Origin: an uncultured Bacilli bacterium
Lineage (GTDB): Bacteria > Bacillota_I > Bacilli_A > RF39 > UBA660
DNA: 37,763 nucleotides
Reading direction: 5' to 3'
NCBI GenBank assembly: GCA_947632405.1
Contig: CANRPE010000014.1
Location: forward strand, 1-37,763
The position numbers and the translations under genes are program-made. The stretch's first letter is position 1. Each line of letters opens with the position of its first letter. Below are positions 8,701 through 14,831 of this stretch, piece after piece. The notes below the pieces were generated by a model. It worked only from the letters and a program-made list of their open reading frames with translations. It did not search any database and was not told where the DNA came from.

Positions 8701-10395
8701 TCTAACCATCTTATAATCATCAGTAATAATAATATAATAAGGAGCAAAATTTAGATAATTTTTATCTTCTATTCTAATTCCATTCTGAGTAGAATTACGA
8801 GAGCGATGTTGAAATTCTTTTTCTAAATAAAGTGATAATTCTTTCATTTCATCAATATTAGTAGCAAAAAAACGAATTGATTTATCATTATTCCAACAAT
8901 GTGGTAAAATTTTTAAATAATCCCATAATGCACTATTTTTTCTATTTGTAAATAATACAATTTTTAAGTCTTCGTAACTATGAAAAGCTATCATTTGCAA
9001 AATTAGTCCTTCAATAAATTTTTGTTTTTGTTTTCCTTCACCAATTATTGCGCTAACATAATTTTTAACAAATGAAAGTGATATAGGTACATCAACTAAC
9101 ATTCTAGATTCAGATGCTACTTTATAAACTAAATCTCTTAAATTATCTTCTTCTAACATAAATTTTTGTTCTGGAAATTTAATATTACCTACCAACTCTG
9201 TAGATCCAATTCCAAGTCTTAAATCAAGAAAATCTTCTTGTTTAATTTCACGTTCCCATAAATTTCTTTTCTTATTATCAATAATTGTTCTTACAACATC
9301 AAGTGGTAAGTAATTATCAATTAAAATTTGACGTTGAACTTTCATTTGAGCAATAATTTCTTGATGCTTTTTTTCTAAATATTCTCTATATTTATCTTGT
9401 CTTAGTTTTTCGCGTTTTTCTATTTGCTTTTTTTGATATTTTTTAGAAAGCATTGGCCATAATAACATTGATAAAATCATAGCTAATGACATTATGAGAG
9501 TTGGCATTGCACTACTCAATTCTTGAGTTCCATTAATTACTCCTGATAATGAAGTATAACCAAAAGCAACAGAACTCATTGCCATAGTAAGCATTGGTCC
9601 AACAATATAAATAGTTGGCATTTCATCTTGTTTTTCTGGTTGAGGTGGATCTTCTACTATAATATCAACAGATTCTATTTTAGATTTAAATCTTGGTGAG
9701 CGAAAAAAATAATCATTTTCACTATAAAATTCAATTCCTTCTTCATCGATATTATCTTCTTTTGTTTGTCTTTGAATTGGTGAATTCATAATTGAAAAAG
9801 TATTATTATCATATTTAATTTTATCTTCTAAATAATTAACAATAATATGATCTTTCATTATAACAATTTTTAATCCCATGATAAAGACAATATCACCGTA
9901 ATCTAATTTTGTTTTAGTAATTGCAATATTATTAACATAAGTTCCATATTTACTATTTAAATCTTCAATTGTCCATAATCCATTTTGAAAACTTAATTTA
10001 GCGTGCTGTTTAGACACTAGTGAGTTATTATAATTAATATGAGCATGCGCATCATTTCCAATTAGAATATCTCCTTCTCGAAGAACTAATAATTTATTTT
10101 CTTTTTTATCAAATGAAGGTGAACAATACAAAATAACAAACTCATTGTCTGTATTTATCTTTAAAAAATATAAACTATTTTCTGTTAAATAAGCATATTC
10201 GATTTCTTTGTTTCCAGACATTATTTTAGTCTCGAAATCACTTTTAATTTTCCATTTTCCATCTTCTGCTTCTACATTAATTAAATTCCTATTATTGCCA
10301 GAACGATCATCATCTGTGACCCAATAATTACCAGTAACTTTAGTTGGTAAAGAAAAATTATAAATCTTAGTTTTTTTTATCAATCTAATAATCAC
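5794..10395 (-). CDS. essC: EssC/YukB type VII secretion FtsK-SpoIIIE ATPase
   Basis: The membrane motor of the type VIIb secretion system, about 1533 residues as usual for EssC. The N-terminal cytosolic part holds an FHA domain (about 100-175; LIGNDAHAHINY, SKQHAKLSF). Two membrane segments follow at about 262-286 and 297-316, then tandem FtsK/SpoIIIE ATPase domains. The first Walker A is GMTGSGKSE (about residue 717) with a Walker B-like LFIISDEFAEL. The second is GSSGSGKE (about 1065). The third C-terminal domain has no Walker A and looks degenerate, as in other EssC proteins. The GTG at 10404 lies in the ribosome-binding site GGGTGA, so GTG 10395 is preferred. It has its own good promoter. 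Confidence 0.95.
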   Translation of the reverse strand: MIIRLIKKTKIYNFSLPTKVTGNYWVTDDDRSGNNRNLINVEAEDGKWKIKSDFETKIMSGNKEIEYAYLTENSLYFLKINTDNEFVILYCSPSFDKKENKLLVLREGDILIGNDAHAHINYNNSLVSKQHAKLSFQNGLWTIEDLNSKYGTYVNNIAITKTKLDYGDIVFIMGLKIVIMKDHIIVNYLEDKIKYDNNTFSIMNSPIQRQTKEDNIDEEGIEFYSENDYFFRSPRFKSKIESVDIIVEDPPQPEKQDEMPTIYIVGPMLTMAMSSVAFGYTSLSGVINGTQELSSAMPTLIMSLAMILSMLLWPMLSKKYQKKQIEKREKLRQDKYREYLEKKHQEIIAQMKVQRQILIDNYLPLDVVRTIIDNKKRNLWEREIKQEDFLDLRLGIGSTELVGNIKFPEQKFMLEEDNLRDLVYKVASESRMLVDVPISLSFVKNYVSAIIGEGKQKQKFIEGLILQMIAFHSYEDLKIVLFTNRKNSALWDYLKILPHCWNNDKSIRFFATNIDEMKELSLYLEKEFQHRSRNSTQNGIRIEDKNYLNFAPYYIIITDDYKMVRDLEIIKDVEAQEINYGFSLAIISPRLTNLPNECRTFISIGDQKSGIFENELVSNKQKEFIADYDSTLDIYKYCKKLANIPIDIVKEEKNIPSIVSFLEMYNVGMIEQLNILNRWKTNDPTKSLQVPIGLDKNGEQFKLDLHEKFYGPHGLIAGMTGSGKSELIISYILSMAVNFTPYEVSFVLIDYKGGGLAGVFLNKENGTKLPHIAGSITNLDTIEMNRALSSIQSELRRRQRKFNEARDNLNESTIDIYKYQRLFREGKVKEPISHLFIISDEFAELKAQQPDFMDQLISTARIGRSLGVHLILATQKPSGVVDDQIWSNSKFKICLKVQDQSDSMDMIKCPDAAALKNPGRFYLQVGYNELFALGQSAWAGAQYYPTDKRKKKVDTAVDFIDNVGTVIKSFDSEANAIQVKSEGEELPNIINYIEKVANEENISIPQLWLDRIPNIIYIEDLKKKYNYQQKEDEIELVIGEYDDPDNQRQGILTLALSEVGNTIIFGSSGSGKELLLSSILYSAITSYNPEEINFYIIDLGAETLKMFEKAPQIGAVLNSNDIEKIENLFKMMNSIMDERKKIFADYNGSFKFYNEHSNKKVPLITIIINNYDVFTESYDYEEDFIQLSREGEKYGIVFIIAANSTNAVRYRIRQNFKQNLVLQFNDSSDYSDVLQARTKKEPSKSLGRGLVELDSIYEFQTAYAYHEECMSEFIKVVSQRLRKICKTYAVKIPVLPDEVTIENVEEKIGDLSTLPIGIKKDNLDIATFDFSEDSISLISANDVSSYKTFFIQLIKLFSKIPYQNVVVIDANKTLTSEDITRNYINTKFDSIAEVIINNFAKEKELYENNNDNEEILNDFSKTTYLIFGIANFFSKISEEHKKSITNVLLNNKEIDVDHFVIIENAEKLKSFTYDDWYKNSIDSSQGIWLGNGISDQYVIKLGTAPRELREEIPDNFGYIVKNGKASLVKLVEK

Positions 10396-10433
10396 TGATA
10401 TCACCCAATTTCTATTCTTCCTATTCTTATTTT

Positions 10434-10462
10434 ATTATAACTTTATTTTGTATATTTTACAA
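10434..10462 (-). promoter_or_regulatory. Sigma-A promoter of the essC operon
   Basis: On the minus strand TTGTAA (10462-10457) and a perfect TATAAT (10439-10434) are separated by exactly 17 bases. The promoter lies in the short gap between the amidase and essC, about 40 bases before the start codon. Confidence 0.7.
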
Positions 10463-10470
10463 CTATTAAG

Positions 10471-11133
10471 TTATGTTTCTTGAGAAAAATAATTCATTAA
10501 ACCTAAAACAATTGCTTTTGAAAATTTTTGTTGATATTCTTTTTGTTGTAATAAATAGCGATCATCTTTATTTGAAAGAAAACCACATTCTATTAAAACT
10601 CCTGGAACTTTAGTATTGCTATATAAATATAAATCTGTTGTAGATATTTCTCTTGTTTTTATTTTAGAAACTAGAAGTGATTTTCTTAATATAGAAGCTA
10701 ACTTTTCATTTTTCTTATTAATATCATTATATAATATTTCTGCTCCACCATAATAGTAATCATAATACCAATTTAAATGAATAGATAAATATATATCGCT
10801 TTTCTTTGATTCTATTAAATTGATTCTTCTTTGTAAATCACCTCTTTTTTTGCGATAATCACTCTCTTTAGATAAATCAATATCTTCTTTTCTTATTAGA
10901 TAAACTATTGCTCCTTGCTTTTCTAATTCTTTTTTTAAAACTTTTGATATTTCTAAATTCAAATCTTTTTCTAATAAATTACCATATCTAGTTCCAGGGT
11001 CACGACCACCATGTCCTGGATCAATTGTTACAACATGATTTTCTAGTGATAATCTTTTAGCATCAACTATTTGAATAATAAAAATTGTAAAAAGTGTAAT
11101 TATAAGAAAAAATGTTTTATACTTTCGTGTCAT
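10471..11133 (-). CDS. CwlD-like N-acetylmuramoyl-L-alanine amidase
   Basis: A 220-residue Amidase_3 protein that cleaves the bond between muramic acid and the stem peptide. An N-terminal signal anchor (about 5-24) places it outside the membrane. The zinc ligands are visible: His41 (DPGHGG), Glu55 and His119 (SIHLN), with catalytic Glu182 (IECGFLSN). No SH3 or other binding domain follows, which is the compact form typical of CwlD. It lies 66 bases upstream of the essC start on the same strand, though essC has its own promoter. A role in opening the wall for secretion is possible but inferred; a spore-cortex role is the family alternative. Confidence 0.85.
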   Translation of the reverse strand: MTRKYKTFFLIITLFTIFIIQIVDAKRLSLENHVVTIDPGHGGRDPGTRYGNLLEKDLNLEISKVLKKELEKQGAIVYLIRKEDIDLSKESDYRKKRGDLQRRINLIESKKSDIYLSIHLNWYYDYYYGGAEILYNDINKKNEKLASILRKSLLVSKIKTREISTTDLYLYSNTKVPGVLIECGFLSNKDDRYLLQQKEYQQKFSKAIVLGLMNYFSQET

Positions 11134-11215
11134 AGTTAGTCACCTAATAAACTATATGTCTTATTACATATAATAATTTAACTAAGTTCTATTATTTTTA
11201 AAACTTATATTACAT

Positions 11216-11239
11216 AAAAAAAACTATTTACTTAATAGT
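11216..11239 (-). terminator. Terminator overlapping a stop codon
   Basis: On the minus strand ACTATT-AAGTA-AATAGT is followed by eight T. The stem overlaps the stop codon of the 103-residue membrane protein gene, separating it from the amidase. Confidence 0.6.
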
Positions 11240-11539
11240 CTTTTTATTTTTATTAGTATCTTTTAAATCACTATAAGAATTAATTTTTCCTTCCAATGTT
11301 TTAAAGATAGTATCAGCTCCAATAAAAGAAAATAGTCCTACCCATAGGCTATAAATAAGATTAAAATCAGTAAAACTTTTACAGAATAATATACTAATAA
11401 TCATATTTATAATAAAACTATAATATACAAGATATTTATTGCTTTTTAATTCACTTTTTGTTTTTTGAATAAATGAACAGGAAATAGCACTAATCGTTAT
11501 AGATACAAATAAAACTTTTTTTAATATTTCTAAGAGCAT
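11228..11539 (-). CDS. Small membrane protein, possibly holin-like
   Basis: A 103-residue protein with an N-terminal hydrophobic segment (about 5-24), further membrane segments around 40-58 and 65-85, and a Lys-rich tail. The IYSLWVGLFSFIGAD stretch resembles small phage membrane proteins found near lysis genes, but I cannot name a family. The start follows GTAGGTGAAATT. It has its own terminator and lies outside the endolysin terminator and the 11-bp tandem repeat, so it could be a host gene, a phage moron or a remnant of an older element. Confidence 0.45.
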   Translation of the reverse strand: MLLEILKKVLFVSITISAISCSFIQKTKSELKSNKYLVYYSFIINMIISILFCKSFTDFNLIYSLWVGLFSFIGADTIFKTLEGKINSYSDLKDTNKNKKTIK

Positions 11540-11608
11540 AATTTCACCTACTTATATTATATGTTTATTAAGCTAAAAAAGATTGTGAATATTTATTTTA
11601 TTAAAAGA

Positions 11609-11637
11609 AAAAAGGCCATATTGAAATGAGCCTTTTT
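11609..11637. terminator. Bidirectional terminator at the prophage edge
   Basis: AAAAAGGC (11609-11616) pairs with GCCTTTTT (11630-11637) around a 13-base loop. A- and T-runs on both sides make it usable from either direction. Confidence 0.6.
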
Positions 11638-11702
11638 GAATACAAAATATTTTAACGCTTTGAAAATTAGCTTTCTTTATTTTACAAGTAAAAATGAATA
11701 AT

Positions 11703-11724
11703 TTGTTGCCTACTTGTTGCCTAC
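11703..11724. repeat. Tandem 11-bp repeat, candidate attachment-site region
   Basis: TTGTTGCCTAC occurs twice head to tail. It lies between the endolysin terminator and the chromosomal genes, where attL is expected. A second copy at the other prophage end would be needed to call it an attachment site, and that end is outside the window. Confidence 0.4.
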
Positions 11725-11810
11725 TAGATAATTCTATTGATATATTAAATCAATGTAACAAGCAGTATCACATAGCTTTTAAAGTATAATTAAATAAACA
11801 AATTTTGCAT

Positions 11811-11858
11811 AAAAAAAGAAGTATCGTAAGTCACTAAATTAGTGAATTTATGATACTT
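11811..11858 (-). terminator. Strong terminator of the phage late operon
   Basis: AAGTATCGTAA (11819-11829) pairs with TTATGATACTT (11848-11858) with one G-T pair, and the inner arms TCACTAA/TTAGTGA extend the stem. On the minus strand the stem is followed by CTTCTTTTTTT. It directly follows the endolysin gene. Confidence 0.8.
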
Positions 11859-11884
11859 TTTATTTTAACAAATATTTATTATTT

Positions 11885-12823
11885 TTAATTATTACTTATT
11901 TCATATAGATATTTACTAAATACCCAAACACTTCTACCACTTATATTAAGTTTTGCAGAATTGCTTTTTACATCTATATCCTCAACTGTATAAATGTTAT
12001 CATTCTTAACATAGCTATTTCCACCACTTAACATTTGGTCTTTAGTTAGATTTCCATTTACATCACATTCTGTAAATGGTTGGCATGGTAACCAGTGGTA
12101 TGATTTAACTTTTTCATTATAATAATCATTATATGAACAACCAGTTAATTGGCAACAACCAAATAAATTACTTGAAATTGGACTTTTTAAAATATCTACT
12201 TTGAATACTCCATTAAATTTAACTTTACTTCCCTTATAAAGTACTTGATCTGCTCCTGCAGGAGTAGGTGTTGGGTTTACTGGTACTTTATCAGTTGTTC
12301 TCCAATTACCACCCATACCATTTAAAACGTTAGTATTATCTACAAAATAACAGTCATCTAAATCATACTCATTATTGAAATGATAATTTCCATATTGATT
12401 TTTAGTCCAACTAGTATCAGCACTTTGACTAACTTCTATGTGACAATGTACTCCTGTAGCATTTCCCTTAGTTCCCATATTTCCAAGTTGATTACCTTGG
12501 GGCACTACCATACCAATTTTTGCATCCATTGTATCATCATGACAAGTCATAAATGTTGCATAATCAACACGTCCATTTGAAAATCTAACTTTATTAACTG
12601 ATTGCCACATTACTTGACCACTTTGAGGATAAGTTTTTAAACATTTACAAGTACAAGGTGCATAATAAGGATATCTTACTCCTGGCTCCTTGCCTCTTAC
12701 ATCATTAGCCATTATTCCCTTATGAGAATATGCACTATTACTACCTTGAGTTATATACATATCTGTAAATGGACATAAAAAATCTTCTATTCCATCTCTA
12801 ACACTTATTTGACCTTTTAGCAT
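11885..12823 (-). CDS. Phage endolysin with M23 metallopeptidase domain
   Basis: A 312-residue lysin. The N-terminal half (about 15-150) is an M23 (lysostaphin-type) endopeptidase: His34 and Asp41 in SHKGIMANDV and His126-x-His128 in GVHCHIE are the zinc-site residues. A Pro-rich linker at about 181-188 leads to a C-terminal domain (about 195-312) rich in aromatic residues and Cys, probably the wall-binding part. There is no signal peptide, so release depends on a holin. It is the last gene of the late operon, 2 bases after the holin-like gene, with GGAGG upstream and a strong terminator downstream. Confidence 0.88.
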   Translation of the reverse strand: MLKGQISVRDGIEDFLCPFTDMYITQGSNSAYSHKGIMANDVRGKEPGVRYPYYAPCTCKCLKTYPQSGQVMWQSVNKVRFSNGRVDYATFMTCHDDTMDAKIGMVVPQGNQLGNMGTKGNATGVHCHIEVSQSADTSWTKNQYGNYHFNNEYDLDDCYFVDNTNVLNGMGGNWRTTDKVPVNPTPTPAGADQVLYKGSKVKFNGVFKVDILKSPISSNLFGCCQLTGCSYNDYYNEKVKSYHWLPCQPFTECDVNGNLTKDQMLSGGNSYVKNDNIYTVEDIDVKSNSAKLNISGRSVWVFSKYLYEISNN

Positions 12824-12825
12824 AT

Positions 12826-13038
12826 TTATATTTCCTCCTTATCTTTATCCAAATAATTAATTAATAAATTCATGACTGCACTTAATCCTGCTGCTAATGA
12901 ACCTATTAATGCACTTTTTACAATCATTTCATCATAATTTGTAGTTGAGTTAAGTGTTACTACTAAACTTGCACAAAAACCTTGTATAAATGTCCTTACT
13001 ACTCTTTGTACTATATCTTTTTTTAAAAATTTTTTCAT
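12826..13038 (-). CDS. Holin-like small membrane protein
   Basis: A 70-residue protein with two hydrophobic segments (about 14-31 and 42-60), a Lys-rich N-terminus and an acidic C-terminus, the form of a small class II phage holin. The stretch VKSALIGSLAAGLSAVMNLLI is typical of holins next to Firmicutes endolysins. The start was chosen at ATG 13038 because AGGAGG lies 6 bases upstream; longer readings (to 13059) begin before this site. It directly precedes the endolysin. Confidence 0.75.
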   Translation of the reverse strand: MKKFLKKDIVQRVVRTFIQGFCASLVVTLNSTTNYDEMIVKSALIGSLAAGLSAVMNLLINYLDKDKEEI

Positions 13039-13048
13039 TGTTAGCCTC

Positions 13049-13333
13049 CTAATCAACAATTTTGAAAGTCATAATCTGTGTATCTAAAGTATGAATAAAG
13101 CCATCACCTTTTAGTTTGTAATATAAATCACGACTTTCTATATAACTATCTAATTGAAATTTAGTTATTGTTTTTACTTCTTTACATTTATCCCAAATTT
13201 CCAATATATCATTTCTTAAACTGCACCTTGTAGCATCCCTTGATATTTTTACTTGTATAATCAATGTAGATATTACTCCAAATAAAAAGACTATCTGCAC
13301 CCAATAGTCCTTAATAAAATTTATTATTTCCAT
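13049..13333 (-). CDS. Lysis-module membrane protein
   Basis: A protein of about 94 residues with one membrane segment (about 10-28), a basic stretch and a helical C-terminal domain containing LRNDILEIWDKCKE and LDSYIESRDLYYKLKGDG. Proteins with this outline often sit beside phage holins; the function is unknown. ATG 13333 is preferred over GTG 13342, which lies in the AGGTGA ribosome-binding site. It ends in TAG inside the ribosome-binding site of the holin-like gene, so translation is probably coupled. Confidence 0.65.
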   Translation of the reverse strand: MEIINFIKDYWVQIVFLFGVISTLIIQVKISRDATRCSLRNDILEIWDKCKEVKTITKFQLDSYIESRDLYYKLKGDGFIHTLDTQIMTFKIVD

Positions 13334-13352
13334 TTTCGTCACCTACCTTTTT

Positions 13353-13436
13353 TTAATTATATTTTAATACCTCATATCTTGGAATTTTAGAGTTTAGTAT
13401 ATTCCTTACTTTATCTTTTAAAACATTGATTGCCAT
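13353..13436 (-). pseudogene. Truncated copy of the 5' end of the variable tail gene
   Basis: A 27-codon reading frame beginning MAINVLKDKVRNILN and then SKIPRYE. It matches the first residues of the gene starting at 13888 (MATINVLKDKSGNILN, PKIPRYE), then diverges and stops at TAA. At DNA level 18 bases, AATGTTTTAAAAGATAAA, are identical. There is no ribosome-binding site. It lies just downstream of the full copy. The rest of the gap up to 13487 holds nothing else I recognise. Confidence 0.7.
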
Positions 13437-13486
13437 ATATTTAGCTTATATTTTTTTAAATTTATATAATTAGCTTTTGTAAATAC

Positions 13487-13888
13487 CTAAAAATAAATTC
13501 CTATTGCACATATAGGGATACAAACAGTATTTGTATCTCCTGCTGTTACTTCTTTACCAATTTGAGTTTTATATTGACTATCATTTTGGTAATCTAAAAT
13601 TCTCCTAGCTGTTCCTCCTCCACCATAACCGATTGCATTCAGTAATACTGATTTCCCTTTTTCACATATCGTAGACAATTCAATATTTGATGCAGTATTA
13701 TTGAAACAATATATCCATATTATTGCATCATAGTTAGTATCGGATAATTTTATATAAACATTAGCATTTAATACTTTAGTAGGATCAGAATTACTCCACA
13801 ATTTTTTTGTTTTTATCTTTTCATATCTTGGTATTTTAGGATTTAATATATTACCTGATTTATCTTTTAAAACATTTATAGTTGCCAT
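13487..13888 (-). CDS. Variable phage tail/fibre-like protein
   Basis: A 133-residue protein, mainly beta-strand-like, with a Gly-rich turn (GYGGGG) and a hydrophobic end. The first 25 residues (MATINVLKDKSGNIL then NPKIPRYEK) look like a short anchoring segment. It follows the receptor-binding-type gene and precedes the lysis genes, the usual place for accessory fibre genes. No good ribosome-binding site precedes the ATG, and a truncated second copy of its 5' end lies downstream. It could be a fibre tip or a decaying exchangeable cassette; no family is recognised. Confidence 0.55.
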   Translation of the reverse strand: MATINVLKDKSGNILNPKIPRYEKIKTKKLWSNSDPTKVLNANVYIKLSDTNYDAIIWIYCFNNTASNIELSTICEKGKSVLLNAIGYGGGGTARRILDYQNDSQYKTQIGKEVTAGDTNTVCIPICAIGIYF

Positions 13889-13897
13889 AATATTACA

Positions 13898-14019
13898 TTA
13901 TCGACTATATGCTTATTTTTTATATTTTAAAACATTAAACATGAGCATATCTAGTTATAAAAAGAAGAAAAAACTATTTTTAAGCCTTTTCATCCTTTCT
14001 TTTTGGAGTTAGTCGATAA
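13898..14019. repeat. 10-bp inverted repeat around a gene-poor stretch
   Basis: TTATCGACTA (13898-13907) is exactly inverted as TAGTCGATAA (14010-14019). An inner pair, ATATGCT (13907-13913) and AGCATAT (13944-13950), lies inside. The stretch separates the receptor-binding-type gene from the variable tail gene and starts a few bases before the ATG at 13888. Its role is unknown. Confidence 0.5.
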
Positions 14020-14062
14020 AACAACCTCCCTTCATGGTAATTTTTAGTAAATTTTTTTTCAT
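14009..14062 (-). CDS. Possible 17-residue peptide
   Basis: A tiny frame, MKKNLLKITMKGGCFID, starts 18 bases after the stop of the receptor-binding-type gene, behind AAAGGAAAGTGA. It could be a leader peptide or chance. Only the ribosome-binding site supports it. Confidence 0.25.
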   Translation of the reverse strand: MKKNLLKITMKGGCFID

Positions 14063-14080
14063 TATTTATCACTTTCCTTT

Positions 14081-14818
14081 CTAATCTGAGGCTGCTATTG
14101 CTTTTTGCAATTCTGCTTCACTACATGTTCCATAAATAATTTGCTTATTTTCAATAGTTGTTATATTTCCTGTCAAAGTTGTTATATTTTCTGTCAAAGT
14201 TGTTATATTTTCTGTCATACTATCTATTTCATTTTGCAAATGACCAGCTGTTTCTTCATCAATTAAATCTTTCATATTGACTATTAATTTATCGAATATT
14301 GCTTGATATTGTGCGAATATTTCTGATGTGTCTAATTCTAATACTGCTTGAGTTACATTCCCACAGTCTGCACCAAATCTCGTATCAGTTATCATATCAG
14401 TTGTTATTCTAGTTGTACCTGCAGGTATTGATATATTTGCAAGTCTTAAATCATATATATTACTACTTCTAGTTAGTGATGGTTGACTAGGTACACTAGC
14501 AGTTAATCCAATTAATACCATTGTAGTAATTTGTCTATTGTTTAAATCTAATCTAACAATAACGGAATCAATTCTACCCAATTCATTATCAGCTTCATTA
14601 ATGTCTAATGTAAGTGGTTCTGTATTTTCATAACTATAACCATTTATATTAGCATTACCAGTTGTTACACTAACAGTCATATTGTCATTTGAACTTACTG
14701 CCAGACTATTATTAAATACACCATTAGTAAAGAATTTGGATAAGAACCTAGCTACATCTGATGCATCATAGACCCTATCATTATTTACTGAATTAAAAAA
14801 TCCATATTTTTGCGCCAT
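14081..14818 (-). CDS. Phage baseplate/receptor-binding-type protein
   Basis: A 245-residue protein. The N-terminal part (MAQKYGFFNSVNNDRVYDAS, then DVARFLSKFFTNGV, a mid LDINEADNELGRIDSVIVRLD and a later SNIYDLRLANISIPAG) is the conserved dock seen in siphovirus baseplate or upper-fibre proteins. After residue 150 it becomes helical, with heptad-like TENITTL repeats (about 200-220) expected to form a trimeric coiled coil, then a short end IYGTCSEAELQKAIAASD. No large head domain follows, so the binding tip may be encoded by the next gene. The start follows GGAGG at good distance. Confidence 0.75.
   Translation of the reverse strand: MAQKYGFFNSVNNDRVYDASDVARFLSKFFTNGVFNNSLAVSSNDNMTVSVTTGNANINGYSYENTEPLTLDINEADNELGRIDSVIVRLDLNNRQITTMVLIGLTASVPSQPSLTRSSNIYDLRLANISIPAGTTRITTDMITDTRFGADCGNVTQAVLELDTSEIFAQYQAIFDKLIVNMKDLIDEETAGHLQNEIDSMTENITTLTENITTLTGNITTIENKQIIYGTCSEAELQKAIAASD
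14157..14219. repeat. Three tandem 21-bp units in the coiled-coil region
   Basis: GTTGTTATATTTTCTGTCAAA (plus-strand form) occurs three times with two or three changes. It encodes TENITTL / TENITTL / TGNITTI on the minus strand, so copy-number change would add or remove whole turns of the coiled coil without shifting the frame. Confidence 0.8.
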
Positions 14819-14831
14819 TCTTTATTTCCTC

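Larger units (their letters stand above)
11540..11884. other. Non-coding left flank of the prophage
   Basis: These 345 bases have no gene. They hold two terminator hairpins (11609-11637 and 11811-11858), a tandem repeat of 11 bp (11703-11724) and an imperfect inverted repeat ATTGAT / ATCAAT near 11736-11754. The left attachment site is expected here, because phage lysis genes lie on one side and chromosomal genes on the other. No tRNA is visible. Confidence 0.6.

Noticed and set aside
11640-11800. tRNA gene as attachment target
   Set aside because: No cloverleaf or CCA-end pattern is visible on either strand; the GC-rich part is only the 11-bp tandem repeat.
13353-14818. Diversity-generating retroelement at the tail genes
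   Set aside because: No reverse transcriptase gene and no template/variable repeat pair was seen; the repeats present are short and at a gene start.
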